A DNA stretch of 60,000 nucleotides, taken from contig OX485806.1 of assembly GCA_950295325.1 (NCBI GenBank), forward strand, positions 14,882,001-14,942,000, read 5' to 3'. The stretch comes from Polytrichum commune (lineage: Eukaryota > Streptophyta > Polytrichopsida > Polytrichales > Polytrichaceae). Below the pieces are notes generated by a model that saw nothing but the letters and a program-made list of their open reading frames with translations, did not search any database and had not been told where the DNA came from. Below, piece by piece: positions 1 through 12,600 of this stretch. Each line of letters begins with the position of its first letter. The stretch's first letter is position 1. A program made the translations under genes and the position numbers.

Positions 1-474
1 ACTTCACCATTTGATCCCCCCCTAATCCAATCTCCAAGATGGCATTTTCTCTCGGATTTCAATGCAACTTTTATTCAGTCACTATTTGTTAATCGGACTC
101 GACCTATGACGTTTGAGTGGTATATGACAAGGCTAGCAGTCAAGGTTGGTCGCCAAAAGGGCACAACTTCACGATGAGATTCAACACCACTTTAAGTTCT
201 ACACTTTTAAGACACAATTGGGAAAGCCAAATGTGATCGTTTAGAGCTAATGAGAATCTTCACTCTAATCTAGCGGACTTGTTACTTATTATGTTGCATC
301 TCACCTCCAATTGTGAAACTTGAAATCATAATATTCGCGACTCGCAATCACTAGAGCACATTCGATTATAGCTCAAATTGTCTGTGGAGTTAGAACTGCC
401 CACAACAGGACCTTCAAATTGAAGATCGATTCACTCGATGGTTTTGCTTGATCGCATATGACCTATCTAACATG

Positions 475-1090
475 GACAGAAATACCACTTCCAATCTGAC
501 CACCTTAATCAACCCAATTAGGCACTTCAAATGGACAAGGTTTTAGTCCAGAAGAGAAGAACAACCAACACTTGCAATACACAAAGTTTTACAAACTTGT
601 GATGATCGATCCCAACCCATGATTGCATAACATGACAGTAAAGTAAGTTTAAATCTTGGAGAGAATGGTTCCTCTATTCACGAATTCAGGCTGGCAATAT
701 CACTGGCTTGGAAAGATTAATATTGCAGTGGCCTTGAACACAACAAAATGTCTTGAAGAAAGTGATCCAGAGAGGTCGGCAAACAATCAAAGGCCCAGGC
801 TGTACACGTACAAACGTGACTGCTAGGAAATAACCAGTTCAAGTTCAAGACTTTAGGCCAAGTGCCGAACATTATTAGAGGAATCTATGCAATAAACCTT
901 AAAATATAATAAAAGAAAAACCAAACACACTCAACTTGAAGTGTCCGGTTGGACTTGGAAACACTAGGATCTCGACAGATTTTGCCAAAGGACCATCTTG
1001 ATGAACCTCGTGAGGCTCTTTGAAACTTTTACCAACGTAGACGGTACCATGCAAAATCCAAATCCAATTCTGGGTGGACATCATGGGCCT
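475..1090. repeat. Decayed duplicate of the LACS 3' flank, lacking the last coding exon
   Basis: Collinear similarity by eye to 6010-7010: shared blocks include the stretch around 540-610 with 6070-6140, around 650-700 with 6600-6650, around 705-735 with 6815-6840, and around 985-1090 with 6913-7015. The segment matching 6650-6815, which carries the terminal LACS exon, is missing. The MITE present at 6171-6530 is also absent, and about 160 bp of another repeat (820-980) is inserted. It is non-coding. Confidence 0.6.
820..980. repeat. Interspersed repeat, copy 1 (second copy near 35.1-35.3 kb)
   Basis: This stretch resembles 35110-35310, sharing an AGAGGAATCTATG-like core, a run of AAACC/AAATTAATATA and the stretch ending in CGGTTGGACTTG followed by CAAACACTAGGAT. 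The repeat class is not recognised. It interrupts the duplicated LACS flank. Confidence 0.5.
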
Positions 1091-2459
1091 TATATCAAGG
1101 GTAGTGGCAACATGTCAACTTGTCAACTGATCCTTGCACATGTTTGGGATTGCATTCACACACCACCGTCAGTAGAGACGAAAGTGCATTTAAACCATTG
1201 TCATCATCATCAAAAGAATTAATATTATTTTATTCAACATGTTACAAATTACCAATACTGTAATTAATACGGTATTGTCTTCGGACAGCCGGCTGAGTCC
1301 CAGTTTCAATATATCACACACAATTACCCCCGGCCCTAAGCTTACCCTGTGTCTGTAGATCTGCCTCCGGTCCTCTTCCTCTTCCCCAAACCACTTGCAA
1401 TTCATACAGGCTGATTTTTTTTTGCCATGGCTATAATTTTAATTTAGTTTCCATCAATCCTAGAGCTCTGGGGGCTTGAATATATACTGTTGCAGATTGT
1501 CCAAGAGTCGACTGGATCATATAGTATAACTGCTTTACAAGGTGTGTGATTATCATTCATTCCTAAGCCTTACCCTAGCTGCTTCAATTTTCCTGGTGAT
1601 TTTTTTGGGTCAGTCTTTGGGATTCTATCAACAAGTTCAGTGTTATAATATTTCTGGCATGGTGTGAGTGTGATGGCGTTTTATGGTCCGAGACCGGAAT
1701 GTAGTAATAAATTAGTGAATATAAGGTAGCATTTTCTCTGGATGGATACAAGTCTAGTGTGTGTTCTTAAAAAATTATCAGAACTTGGTAGTCTACTGCA
1801 AAGTTAACCCAACAACAAATTCCAATTCTTTTGCTAGTCAATATTTTAGTGGGGACTGAATCGAAAGAGATCAGCTTTAAACCTGAATTCTTTTGTAGTT
1901 CTGCAGGTGGTGATTAATTTCAGGTCTATTAATCAGCATTATACTGCACTGGAAGATGTTTGGAGAACCATTCCTTCTTGAACCCTAAGGCACATTCATT
2001 GGAGGTGTTCGTTTGTCAGTCTTTAAAATTCAGGTTAGTAGGAATTATTAGTGATTCAAGTGATGAGCTCGTGCAGTCTTGAAACACGAGCACATGGTTG
2101 TAGGCTGCGATTTTTTAAGCCCCTTTGGATCCACCTACATTATCAGTTAGTCAGGATTTGCAAAAACATGCACTGTTCAATTCGGGATTAGGTCTCAGCT
2201 AATTGTGCTAAATTGTTTCCCGGAGATTGGCTGCAACTTTAGACCTCAGATAGAGTTGTCAGCTGCGTCTATGCTTATAATTTTCTCTAATCCTCGAATG
2301 GATTTTTTTCAAAATGGCCAATCTGCAACCCATACAGGTTGAATTATATTACTGTGTCTTTTTTGGTAAGTGTGTCATTACACCACAAAGACAATAAATC
2401 CAGACCTCCAATTGTCTGCTGGATGCAGCCAAGGAATAAAGAAACTGAGGGTTGCTTCC

Positions 2460-2640
2460 TTTACAAATGTGGTTGTGGTTGTGGTTGTGTTTTAACCTCA
2501 GTAATCAACCACAACTACAGTTTCTTTAAAATGTTTGCTCTTTTCTTGTAATGTGAATCCCTAAATGTGGTTGTGGTTGATGGTGGGGTTGGTCTTTTAA
2601 ACCACAATCTACCATTGGTGGTGGTCTTGGATTTGAGAAG
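2460..2640. repeat. GGTTGT-rich low-complexity stretch
   Basis: Several clusters of tandem TGTGGTTGTGGTTG units are visible around 2468-2490, 2566-2580 and 2610-2630. No coding signal. Confidence 0.6.
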
Positions 2641-3303
2641 AAATTCAAATTATTAGAATTTTGGTTGGCCTTGCCCTGCCGATTGTAGTGATAAAGTGGT
2701 TGCCTCCTCAACTTTCTCCCCGCATCTTGGCCTTGTAACTCTTTAGTGGTGGCACATGAGCATGAACAACCACCCTAATAAGGGTGGTTAACCGCACATA
2801 GTAGAAGGGTTGATGGGGTAGATTTTATTCATCCAACATAAACATTCTGAACTGATATGGAATTTCCGAATGTTACTTCTTTGAGTTGATTGGACAACAG
2901 AACTAGTTTTAAAGACCCTGGATTAGTCCAATCCATTTCATTTGAGATGAACCGCCCACAAACGTACGATGGGTCAAGTTTTTTGTGTTGGATGGACAAG
3001 AGGTATACACGCATGCAAACAATTTCCTTTCACCGTCGTTGTAAGTAGCATTTATTATGCCTTCTTCCATGGAAGTAGAACCAAGGACGGCAACCACCAC
3101 TAGTGTAAAACCATCCTTCTCTTTCTTTTTTTTAAAGGATTGTAAATTTTTGATCGTTCAACTTCTCCAGTTCATTCAGCTTATGTGTCACGATTTGAAA
3201 TTGGAATAGTTGCAATTTTTACCTCTCCCAACAAAGTTATTAATATACAATTGCAACTTCAGGTTACTGATCTAAATCTACAGGGACCACTTACAAAGAA
3301 AAG

Positions 3304-5130
3304 ATGGAGAGCGTGGGGAAACGGCAGAGACTGGTGAGGATCACAGTAGGGGAGGAGATGTTCATACCCGGCGAGCCTTCGGATACATCCGGGTATGTGC
3401 ATCTACCTGTTTCATACACAGAGAACCTGACGGACAAATTCTCGTGCCCTGCTGAGGAGGAGTCCCACCTAAACCCGGCCAATGTCCGCCGGTTATTGAA
3501 CTTCGCCCCCGTGCAGCAGAAGCTGTCGGTGCTGGGCCTCTCGACCCGTGCGGACGATTACGTGGCAGTGTATGTGATACCCGCGGCCTCGATACCCGCC
3601 CAGGACGTCTGGGCCAGTCAGGGTAGCGTCTGCCTGACCCCCAAGAACCCGGGCCAGCTTGTGAGTATTCGAAGGAGCGCCCGAGCCCAGACCTTGAAGC
3701 TCAAGCATGACCTCGAGAGCTCGGCCGCCTTGTTAGATGCCAAGGCCAAGCGGCTCATGAAGAGCGTCGATGAGGCGAAGAAGTTGTTGCAAGTCGCGGT
3801 GCGGAAGGTGCACGTTCCACATCTGCAGGTGCCGAAAAAAACTACTCTTTATCCTCATGTGTCAACTATATGCATAATATGCATTTCATTGTGTTCTCTT
3901 TTGAAAAAATCAAAAGAAAAACTAAGGAAAGAAACCAAGAAGAAAGGAAAAGAAACAGTAACATCCGTATTTTTTTTTACCGAAGTGAATGAGAGCATGT
4001 TGGCCTTATCTTGTTCCAAGAGAGAGTAACAATTCCCTTGGCACACGATGGGGTCTACTGCCGACCTTGCGGTAGGTGGGTTATGTTTATGTTCGAGTAA
4101 TGTTTGGCTTAAATCCTAATGAAGGCGATGTAATGTCCACCGGGAAGAGACCATTATGTGGCAGCTACATCCAAAGGAGAGTAGTTTCATAGGATGGACC
4201 TCCAATGGAACCACACATTCAACCACATCCACCTCATTCAGGTGATGTCATATATGGTCCAACAGATTGCTACAAAGTTCTTCAATGTTGTGGAGAATAA
4301 TTTTCCCCATGAATATTGTATTAGGTAATAGTGGTCATTGGGTCGGCCCAGCCGAGCGGTTGCTTGGCCGGCTCCACCCAATGGCCATTATCTATCATAA
4401 TTTTCTCTGGGGAAGAGATCATACATCCTGAATGCATCATTCTAGGAATTATCATAAAACAGGTACCTCTGCAAATGTCAGTGTGTCTAAGCCATAACTA
4501 ATAATGCGTTAACAATCAATCAATCAAAAAGCTTCAAAAGTGAAACCACAGGATTACATCAATTTGACATCATAAGGTACCAGTAAACTTTAAATTGATT
4601 AAAACTATCCCTAAATTATTAGGGATTTCCACTTGCAGGTGCTCATTCAGCGCGCATGCAACAACCTGCTATCAAAATTAGGTCTCGAAAAAGAGACCAA
4701 CCGCAGCTGGTCTGAGTTCCTCAATCGCCTAAGCGAGGATCAGTGGAGTCGAGTGGAACTCGGGGGAGACGCACAGGAAATTCTAATTGAGACGTCAAAG
4801 TGGTTGGATACTAACCTCGCGACCACGACCACGGACATGGCAAAAGCCATTCGCTACCTCGAGAAATTACGAGACAGCGATGATCACGATGACCAAGACC
4901 TAATTCGAGGGAATTTTGCGGCGTGTGACGACCGGCTCGCGGAGTGGGACAAGGCGTTCCGGTTGGAATCAGTGGAGGATGTGCTCGGGTGGGAGGAGTT
5001 GTTTAAGTTGGCATCGGGATCTGACAAATCATTTACCGAGTTTCTCGACCTTGGCCCATCATCATCACCAGCGGCCCTCATGCTCCCAGATCTAAACCGA
5101 CGGTCACGATCCTCCCATCGTCCATCTTGA
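3304..5130 (+). CDS. Unrecognised two-exon protein, about 338 aa
   Basis: Exons 3304-3828 and 4639-5130 are joined by an 810 bp GT-AG intron in phase 0 (donor CAG|gtgccg, acceptor ttgcag|gtgctc). The open frame running past 3828 becomes low-complexity and AT-rich, which marks the donor. Exonic sequence is clearly more GC-rich than its surroundings. The N-terminal half (to about residue 125) is globular-looking with several PGxxS/GYVHLPV-type segments. Residues about 128-170 are rich in K, E, L and A and look coiled-coil. The second half is acidic and helical, with several W residues, and ends in a low-complexity S/R/P tail. I recognise no domain. It may be a lineage-specific protein, and the start is simply the first in-frame ATG. 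Confidence 0.65.
3829..4638 (+). other. Intron of the unrecognised two-exon gene
   Basis: An 810 bp, AT-rich stretch between matched phase-0 splice sites. In-frame read-through continues to a stop at 4027-4029 through lysine- and phenylalanine-rich low-complexity sequence, which argues that it is intron rather than exon. Confidence 0.65.
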
Positions 5131-6664
5131 GGTTTCAAGGTGGTGTGCACTTTTTGTTGATACCACTTGTGGGTACATGTAATGAGGTTTTCCTCATTTT
5201 TTTGATACGGTCGGTACTAAGCAACGGGTATTTTGAGGCTGGTAAATTTGTGTGCTCATTGGTGAAGGTTTTTGCATTGAAAATTTTGGGTCAGAGTATT
5301 GAAAGTCTTTGAGAGTGGGAAGCAATTGGTCTTTTTGGAGTGGAGCAAGATTTACTTGCGACATGCAAGAGCATTTATTATGTGCCAAGCTTCAAATAGC
5401 AGTTTTTGATGGGAAGCAGATTCAGTTGTGAGAAGCCATTTCAGAGAGAGAAGATTATTTTTAAAGAAGAGGTAAATTATTTTGTTTTGTTACATAGTTC
5501 ACAAAGGGGTGGTTCAAGTCCCACAAAGAACTACTTCAATATTTGTGATTTGAGACGCATGATGAATATCTATTTTATTTTTTTCAGTGGGATGCAATTT
5601 CAACTGTGAGAAAGAAGAGTATTTTGAAAAGGAGCAATTCCTTTCAACGAATCTTGAGCACAACTTGGGGAACTACAGATTGGGCAAAGTTTGAGACAGT
5701 AGAACATGTGTTGTATTCATTGGAGCAAGTTCTCAAGTTTACAAAGAGGTAGTTCATGCCTCCATAAAAATACTCACATTGTTGTGATTTGATTTGCACA
5801 AAGATTTTATTTAATTCTCATCTCCATCTCAAATTGCGAGTCACCCAAAGGTATTTACATTTAACTCAACCGTCTGATCTCGCCACAAGGAAGCATTGTC
5901 TCATTCCATCCCCACAAGTGCACTTCTCTCAATTTCAGAAGGTTTGTTGTTATTAAAAGCAATGGTTTTGTCTGAAAACCTCTCTCAAAGTAACCCTCTC
6001 TTTTCATATGTTGACAGAAATGCAACTTGTTTGCGATCTGACCCCATCCAGAGCCTCCAATGGACATTCTAGTCCAGAAAATAAGAACAGCCAGCACTAT
6101 ATAAAACCATGCAAAATCTTGCAAAGTTGTGATGATCATTATATTGTTCCAACATACCAAGCATGAGACAAGGTAAGTGGGTGTTAAATGGACACTTTTC
6201 TCTCTGCATCCACTTCTCTAAGGATATGAAACACGTCACAATTAGTGTGAGATGATTCACTAATCCAAATCGTGCCCGTAGCTACTTTCCTCATAATTGT
6301 CAGAGCTCATAAGAATATCCTGTTCATTGTCAAAAGTGAGGATTCTATGAGTTATCAGATTACCAAAAAGGTCCCCCCAATTAGTGTAACTATTGCTTCT
6401 AGAATGGTTCACACATTTTGACCACGTAGTCCAATCTCTTTTCAACACATGATGTCTTTTTGGTATCTGTTCTTAGAATCACACCTAACCATACACCACT
6501 GAAATATAGGTGTCCATTTTAGATCAGACACCGGATTAGACACATCCAGCATCCATGAACCACAAAAGCATGAATGCATAAAATGGCATTACAATATATT
6601 AAATCTCGGAATGATTGCTTCCTCTATTCACAATTTCAGGCAGGTCACATATGTCTCTTCGCGT
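5131..6664. other. Intergenic stretch between two convergent genes
   Basis: Contains the presumed 3' UTRs of the upstream + strand gene and the downstream - strand LACS gene. Sequence from about 6010 is duplicated at 475 onward. A MITE-like repeat occupies about 6171-6530. No other gene is seen. Confidence 0.6.
6171..6530. repeat. MITE family B copy (degraded 3' end)
   Basis: Begins AGGTAAGTGGG and follows the internal sequence of the copies at 7755, 9334 and 11201 (ACACTTTT, CCACTTCTC, GGATATGAAACAC, AGTCCAATCTCTTTT, TAGGTGTCCA). The terminal inverted repeat at the right end is not preserved. The paralogous site near 640 lacks it. Confidence 0.55.
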
Positions 6665-9600
6665 TTACAATCGTGATCGACTAAGAAGTTGCATTTCCTC
6701 TTTGCCTGCAATTTCGGCATACATGTCTGTGATGGCTTTGGCAAAGTGAGCCTTCGCTTGAGGCCTCTTGACCTGCACAAAATTTCCAAGTTATATGTCA
6801 AGTCCAAATTCCAACCACTGGCTTGGAAAGATTGCAGTGGGCTGCCATGAAAACAAAATTTACAAAATGGTGGACGGAAAGGTCGGGAACTAATTAAGAA
6901 TCACTTTACAATATGGCCAAGGGCTGTGCCGATGAAATTGTGTGGGCCCTTGAAACTCTTATGAAGGCTGTACTTTGGAAAATTGAAATTGAATTTTCTG
7001 TAATCATGGGCCTTAGAAGTGTATTGCACAGGCATATGCAACCGGACTCTCAACCAAAAGCTATTTCATTAATATGGGCCCTTGTAAATGATAAGTTGAA
7101 ATGAACCAAGGGCAGTGAGATTTTTAAGTGTCATGTTCTCCCGGTTTTGTGTTACTCCCACCCCTCTGAGGTGAGGTTGACACAAAATCCAGCAGACCGC
7201 GAAACATTATCCAGTGCATGCTATGTAGGACTCCATGTTGGTTATTCATCCATTCAAACTTTCTTGGTCATATAACCCCGCAAGCTCTACTATAAAGTGA
7301 AGTGGGACGGTCCCTGCCCTTTCCACTAATGAGAGATTTTAAGTTTGAATGCTCACAGGCCCTAAAAAGTCCATAAAACAACTTGGGATAGATTTTTTTT
7401 TACCTTAAGCGTGGGTGTCAGCAGTCCATTCTCAATAGAGAAAGGCTCTGGTGTAAGTGTGACAGCCTTTGCATACTCGAATCCGCGTAGCTGCAGTGGA
7501 AACAAGAGTCAAGAAACATACAAACTTACATGATATACAAGAACAAACCCTGAAATCTTCCAAGTATTTTGCAGATGGTGGGTGGATTCCATTGTGCAAG
7601 AATTCATGTGTGCTGATTTTCTCCTTGAAATAAAATCTGTGAAAGGGTTCATTGACATTCAATCTTCACTATAGATGTACTTAAACCCTAATATCTACAA
7701 ACAAAACAAAAAACAAGGACTTTTCCAATGCTGGCCTGGTTCAAAGTTCGTTTAAGGCAAGTGGGCCTAAAATGGACACTTTTAGCTGTGCACCCACTTC
7801 TTCTAGGATATTGAACACACGATTAGTACAAGATAGTTAGCAACTCCAAATCAAGGCCACATCTACGTTCCTCGTATTTTTGGAGCTCAATTGGATTGAT
7901 CTTATTCATTATCAAAGTGAAGATTCTCTTTCTTCCTAATTATGTAGATGATTGAACTCATATCCACGCCTGACCACAGACCACTCACACATAGGTGTCC
8001 AATTAACAAGAATTTCTCTTTCTTTAGAAAGTAGGGTTTGGGGTTTGGGTTGAGAGTTAAGAGTTGAAAGTTGAATAAGTAACCAAATTAGGCCAGATTA
8101 CCTTAGGGCTTAGATCTCAAAAACATTATCGAAGTGAGGTTCAACCCACTGCACTCTAGCAGGCCAAATAGCCATGGAAATAATCTTCAAATAAAATAAA
8201 AAATGGAAGATCAAAACCAGGAGGAAAAGAATAGCAGACCTTAGCTTCTCGGGCGGTGGCATCCATATCAGCAAGTACCGCAGCTCGAACTACAGGATTT
8301 TCACACAGCTTCTTCAAATCATCTGTATCCTGTTCCCAAAATTAAAGATTTAAAAAAAACAAACAAACAAACAAACAATTAATTTATGTTAAAACCATGT
8401 ATCATCTAGTCATAATTCAAAATCATGCTCGTGGTGTAGATCCATCCAGATGTATACCGAGGTCCGTTTGGGGGATTAAAAAAAATCTAATACTTGAGAT
8501 TCTAAGAATAAAACAATGATCAGAAAATAAGCAAAAAAATTGATACCTTTATGCCCCGTGACTTTGCCCATGCGGGTAGAACCTCCGGATCAATAACCGC
8601 AACTGCCACCAAACTCGCATTGAAGCTATCCCCTGCATCCCACATTTTTCACTGATATGATCACTTGAAATTTTACTAGAATTTCAGGTTATTCCAGGTC
8701 ATTTTCACAAAATTTTGTGTATTGTTCACATCATTACAAAGTCATCAAAGATTCATGGATGGATAACGAAAAAGCTGAACTAGGAATTGTATAGATAACC
8801 ACCCCAGCAAAAAAAGTTAGCCTATTCATATTAGGCTATTTATATGTTTGGCTTATCATACTCTCCAGAAAAAGCATTGCTGATGATATCTAAACACAAT
8901 CAACTTTTTCTAACAAATTCATCAAGGTGAAGGGTATACCATAGATAAAGCACTGAGAGATAAATTGACTGCGGATATAGGAGTTCTCAATTTTCTCAGG
9001 TGCTATGTACTCTCCTTGAGCCAGCTTGAAAATATTTTTCTTCCTGGAATAAAAACTCAGAACTTCATGGTTTAAGTACATTCTCCGAATCTTCATGGAA
9101 CCATTGCATTTTGAGTATAATATACTTGCCAGTGCCATTTGAATTTGTTTAAGGCAGTATAGTGCTTATAGGAAAAACCTGTCAATAATCTTCAGTCTGC
9201 CACCTGGCAACCAACACCCAATATCTCCGGTGTGCAGCCACCCCTCATCGTCAAATATCTCCCGCCTGAAGAGTAAAACTAAATATATAAGAACAAAACA
9301 CAAACTCAGACAAAGACAAACTTCTTGAACGGAAGGTAGATGGGCCTAAAATGGTTACTTCTTCCAACTAGCCCACTTCTCTTAGGACATGAAACACGCA
9401 ATTGATACAAGATGGTTAGCAAAACTAAATCGAGGCTGTAGCCACTTGCTTCATAATTTTTGGAACTCATATGAATATTTTATTCACTATTAAGATTCTC
9501 ATGCTCATTTAAAGGTCCTTCCAATTATTTTGACTATTAAGCCTAGAATGGTTATCGTATTTTGAGTTTTTGACACATGTCTTTTTTGTATCTGTTTTTT

Positions 9601-12600
9601 AAGTCACACCAAACCACATACCACTCAAATACATGTGTCATAATAAGAAAAGTAACCGAATGAGGGTTGTCTACCTTAATTGAACACCCTTCCCCCTTGG
9701 ATTATACTTACTCACAGTGAGAGATAATCCAATACTTTTCATCAACTAACAAAGTTCAAAAAATGCAAACATAAGGTAAAATTAGAAATTTACGTTTGAA
9801 CTTCATCTTTGTAGTAGCCTTTGAAAAGAATTGGGCCCCGGACGCAGATCTCTCCGCGTGGATACGGCACGTCATCGTTTGTGTAATCCATTTCCGGGAC
9901 ATCAGCAAGTTTCACCTCTGTCAACAAAAGAAAAACAAAGGACCATTACTCTGAGAAGATTTTTGCTTAATGACCTAACCAATGTTGGACCGGTGTGTAG
10001 GTGAATGGATGGTATCAATAATCAACATCAATAATGGTATCAAAGAACCTCCCCGTGGGTATCAAATATGTAATACCAGTTCAAATATTGATATTTGGTG
10101 GGTATTGATATCAAGGTGAGAGAATCTCTGTATACCCAAGTTATTATTTGGGTCAATACTATTCTAGACCACATTGATATAGGGTGGCTTTACATAGGTA
10201 TGAAGGTTCTTGCATGGTATATAGACCCAAATGGTATCAAAAACAAAAATACCGTCAAATATCCATACCCTACTGGTACCAAAAAAGTGTAGAATCCTCA
10301 TTATGGATACCCGAATGGTATAAAATAGACAGTACCAGGACAACACTGGTTCACACCACAGCATGAACAAAGAATAAATCTGCATAAGAACATATTAACC
10401 CTTAAAAGTGCGAAAGGTCCATCATGGCCTCACAGAGTCATACAAAGAGGTTTAAGATTACTTGTTGATGTTTTCAGCCAAAATTGTCAAAAGTGACCTT
10501 ATCTAAAATAACCCATGGATCATATGCATTAATCCAATTAAAGCATACATATATGTAGAATGGATTATAATTTGAGCTCGTATAAATGACCAAGACTCAA
10601 ATGCATACCACATAAATCTAATCACCAATGTTACATATGACTCTTTTTTCACTTCCTCCTTTTTAATGGTTGCGCTACATATGGATTCAATATCATAGAC
10701 CACATAAATAGTATTACAGAATTTGTTGAGGACTATAAATGTCCATCCAGGGTTAACATCATATTTTTGCTCAAAAACAATTCTGCACTTGAACATCACA
10801 AGACGTAGTTCCATATGCAATTAAAGAGACAGATGGCTGGGTACAGTTACAAGTTAGAAACAGAACCTGAATCTGATATTTTGGGGTAAGGTGCTTACCA
10901 CAGGCTGGGCTTGGGGAGCCAACATGACCCGAAGTATTATCTCCTTCTTGAGTTCCAGCAATGAGACATGAAGTCTCTGTCATACCGTAACCCTCCGAAA
11001 CAAAACCACCAAAGCATCTACACAAAATACCAAACAAAGAGAATTAATGACATTATTCAAAAAGCTTCATGCAACAAAGAAAATGAATATATATATATAT
11101 ATACACACTCATTATTTATTTATTTTTAACGTGTTAATCTGATCAATAAACTTGGAATCCACCTACAATCGTTCCACTGACATGAGATGGCTAGGTAATA
11201 AGGTAGATGGCCCTTAAATGGTTAACTTTTGCCAACTAGCTCACTTCTCCTAGGATACGAACCGTGCAATTAGTACAGTACAAGATGGTTAGCAAATCCA
11301 AATTGAGGCCATAGCCACTTTCCTCATAATTTTCGGAGCTCAAAGAAATATCTCATTCATTATCAAAGTGAAGATTTGCGTGCTCGTCGATTTTTCATAT
11401 AAAGTCCTCCCAATTGTGTTGACTACTGAGCCTAGATCGGTTGTCATTTTTTAGCACATAGTCCAATCGCTTTTAAACACATTCATTTTCGGTATCTGTT
11501 TTTGGAGGCACACCTAACCACATACCACTCAAATATAGGTGTCCAAAAAGAAAAGTAACAAAATAAGGGCTGTCTACCTTAGATAAGATTCTTGAAACAA
11601 GACAAGAAACGACAAGAGTTGTGGAAACTACACAAACTTTGTTCTACATACAAACAAACATTCCAAAGTGGATGCTGCCACTTTAATAGAGACTCAGAAG
11701 AAGAAAACTTTAAAACTAAAAACTACAAACAAGTATCTGATGTGGACAAAATCCATTATTGGGGTGCAAAGTACAGTTTGAAGGCACTTCAAATGTGAAA
11801 CTCCAAAGAGGTGACGACAACCTCACATTCTCAAGAAGTCAAGAACCTCGGGAGAAATGGGTGATGCGCCGGACAAAATCACTCGAACACGACCCCCGAG
11901 TGCTGCCTTCACTTTGTTGAAGACGAGCCGATCCCAAATGGGTGATGGGGTTTTTCCTGGTAGCGAAGAAAAAAAAGAATGATGACTAACCTCCAAACAA
12001 TATTACATGTAGCATGAAATCTTAGAAACTAACCCCCAAATAGATTGCATAGGTCAAATTCAACTTAGCTTAGGGCCACTCTACACTCAAGCTTGAGGGC
12101 CCATGACCACTACAATCTAAAATCTCTTGTTGGTGGGAAATGCCAAGACCATCCCACTTCACTTTACACTAGAGCTTGGGGCCTAAAGCACCCAGGAAGT
12201 TTGATTAGATGAAAAACCTACATGGACTACTACATGGCATGCAATTAATAATGTTTCATAGTCTACCAGGTTTCGCATCACACCCACCTCAAAGAGGTGG
12301 GTGTAACACAAAACTGGGTGACCATGATATTTGGAATCTCACAACCCTTAGTTAATTATAAATTCTCGTGTAGAAGGTACCACATGAGTAGGATGGTAAT
12401 GAAATAGCATGCAGTTTTGGGCGTGGTCGTGCATATCCCTACACGTCACTAGAAGGCCCGTGACCACACAAAATTCTATTTTAAGTTCCCATGGTACGGC
12501 CTTCAGATGAGTTTCAAGGGCCCTCACAATTTCATGACCAGAGTGTAAAATGGCCCTTTAGCAGCCATATGGTGATGTGATTTTAAGTTTCCGACACTAA

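Larger units (their letters stand above)
1..3303. other. Gene-free stretch upstream of the first gene
   Basis: No coding region with convincing composition or splice structure is seen. The stretch holds a decayed copy of the LACS 3' flank (about 475-1090), a block at about 820-980 that recurs at about 35.1-35.3 kb, and a GGTTGT-rich stretch at about 2468-2640. An acceptor-like pyrimidine tract and AG just before 3263 could end a 5'-UTR intron of the gene starting at 3304; this is only a guess. Confidence 0.6.

Noticed and set aside
3829-4029. Continuation of the first gene's open frame to 4029 without splicing
   Set aside because: The extension is lysine-rich and phenylalanine-rich low-complexity sequence, and a well-formed phase-0 intron leads to a GC-rich second exon.
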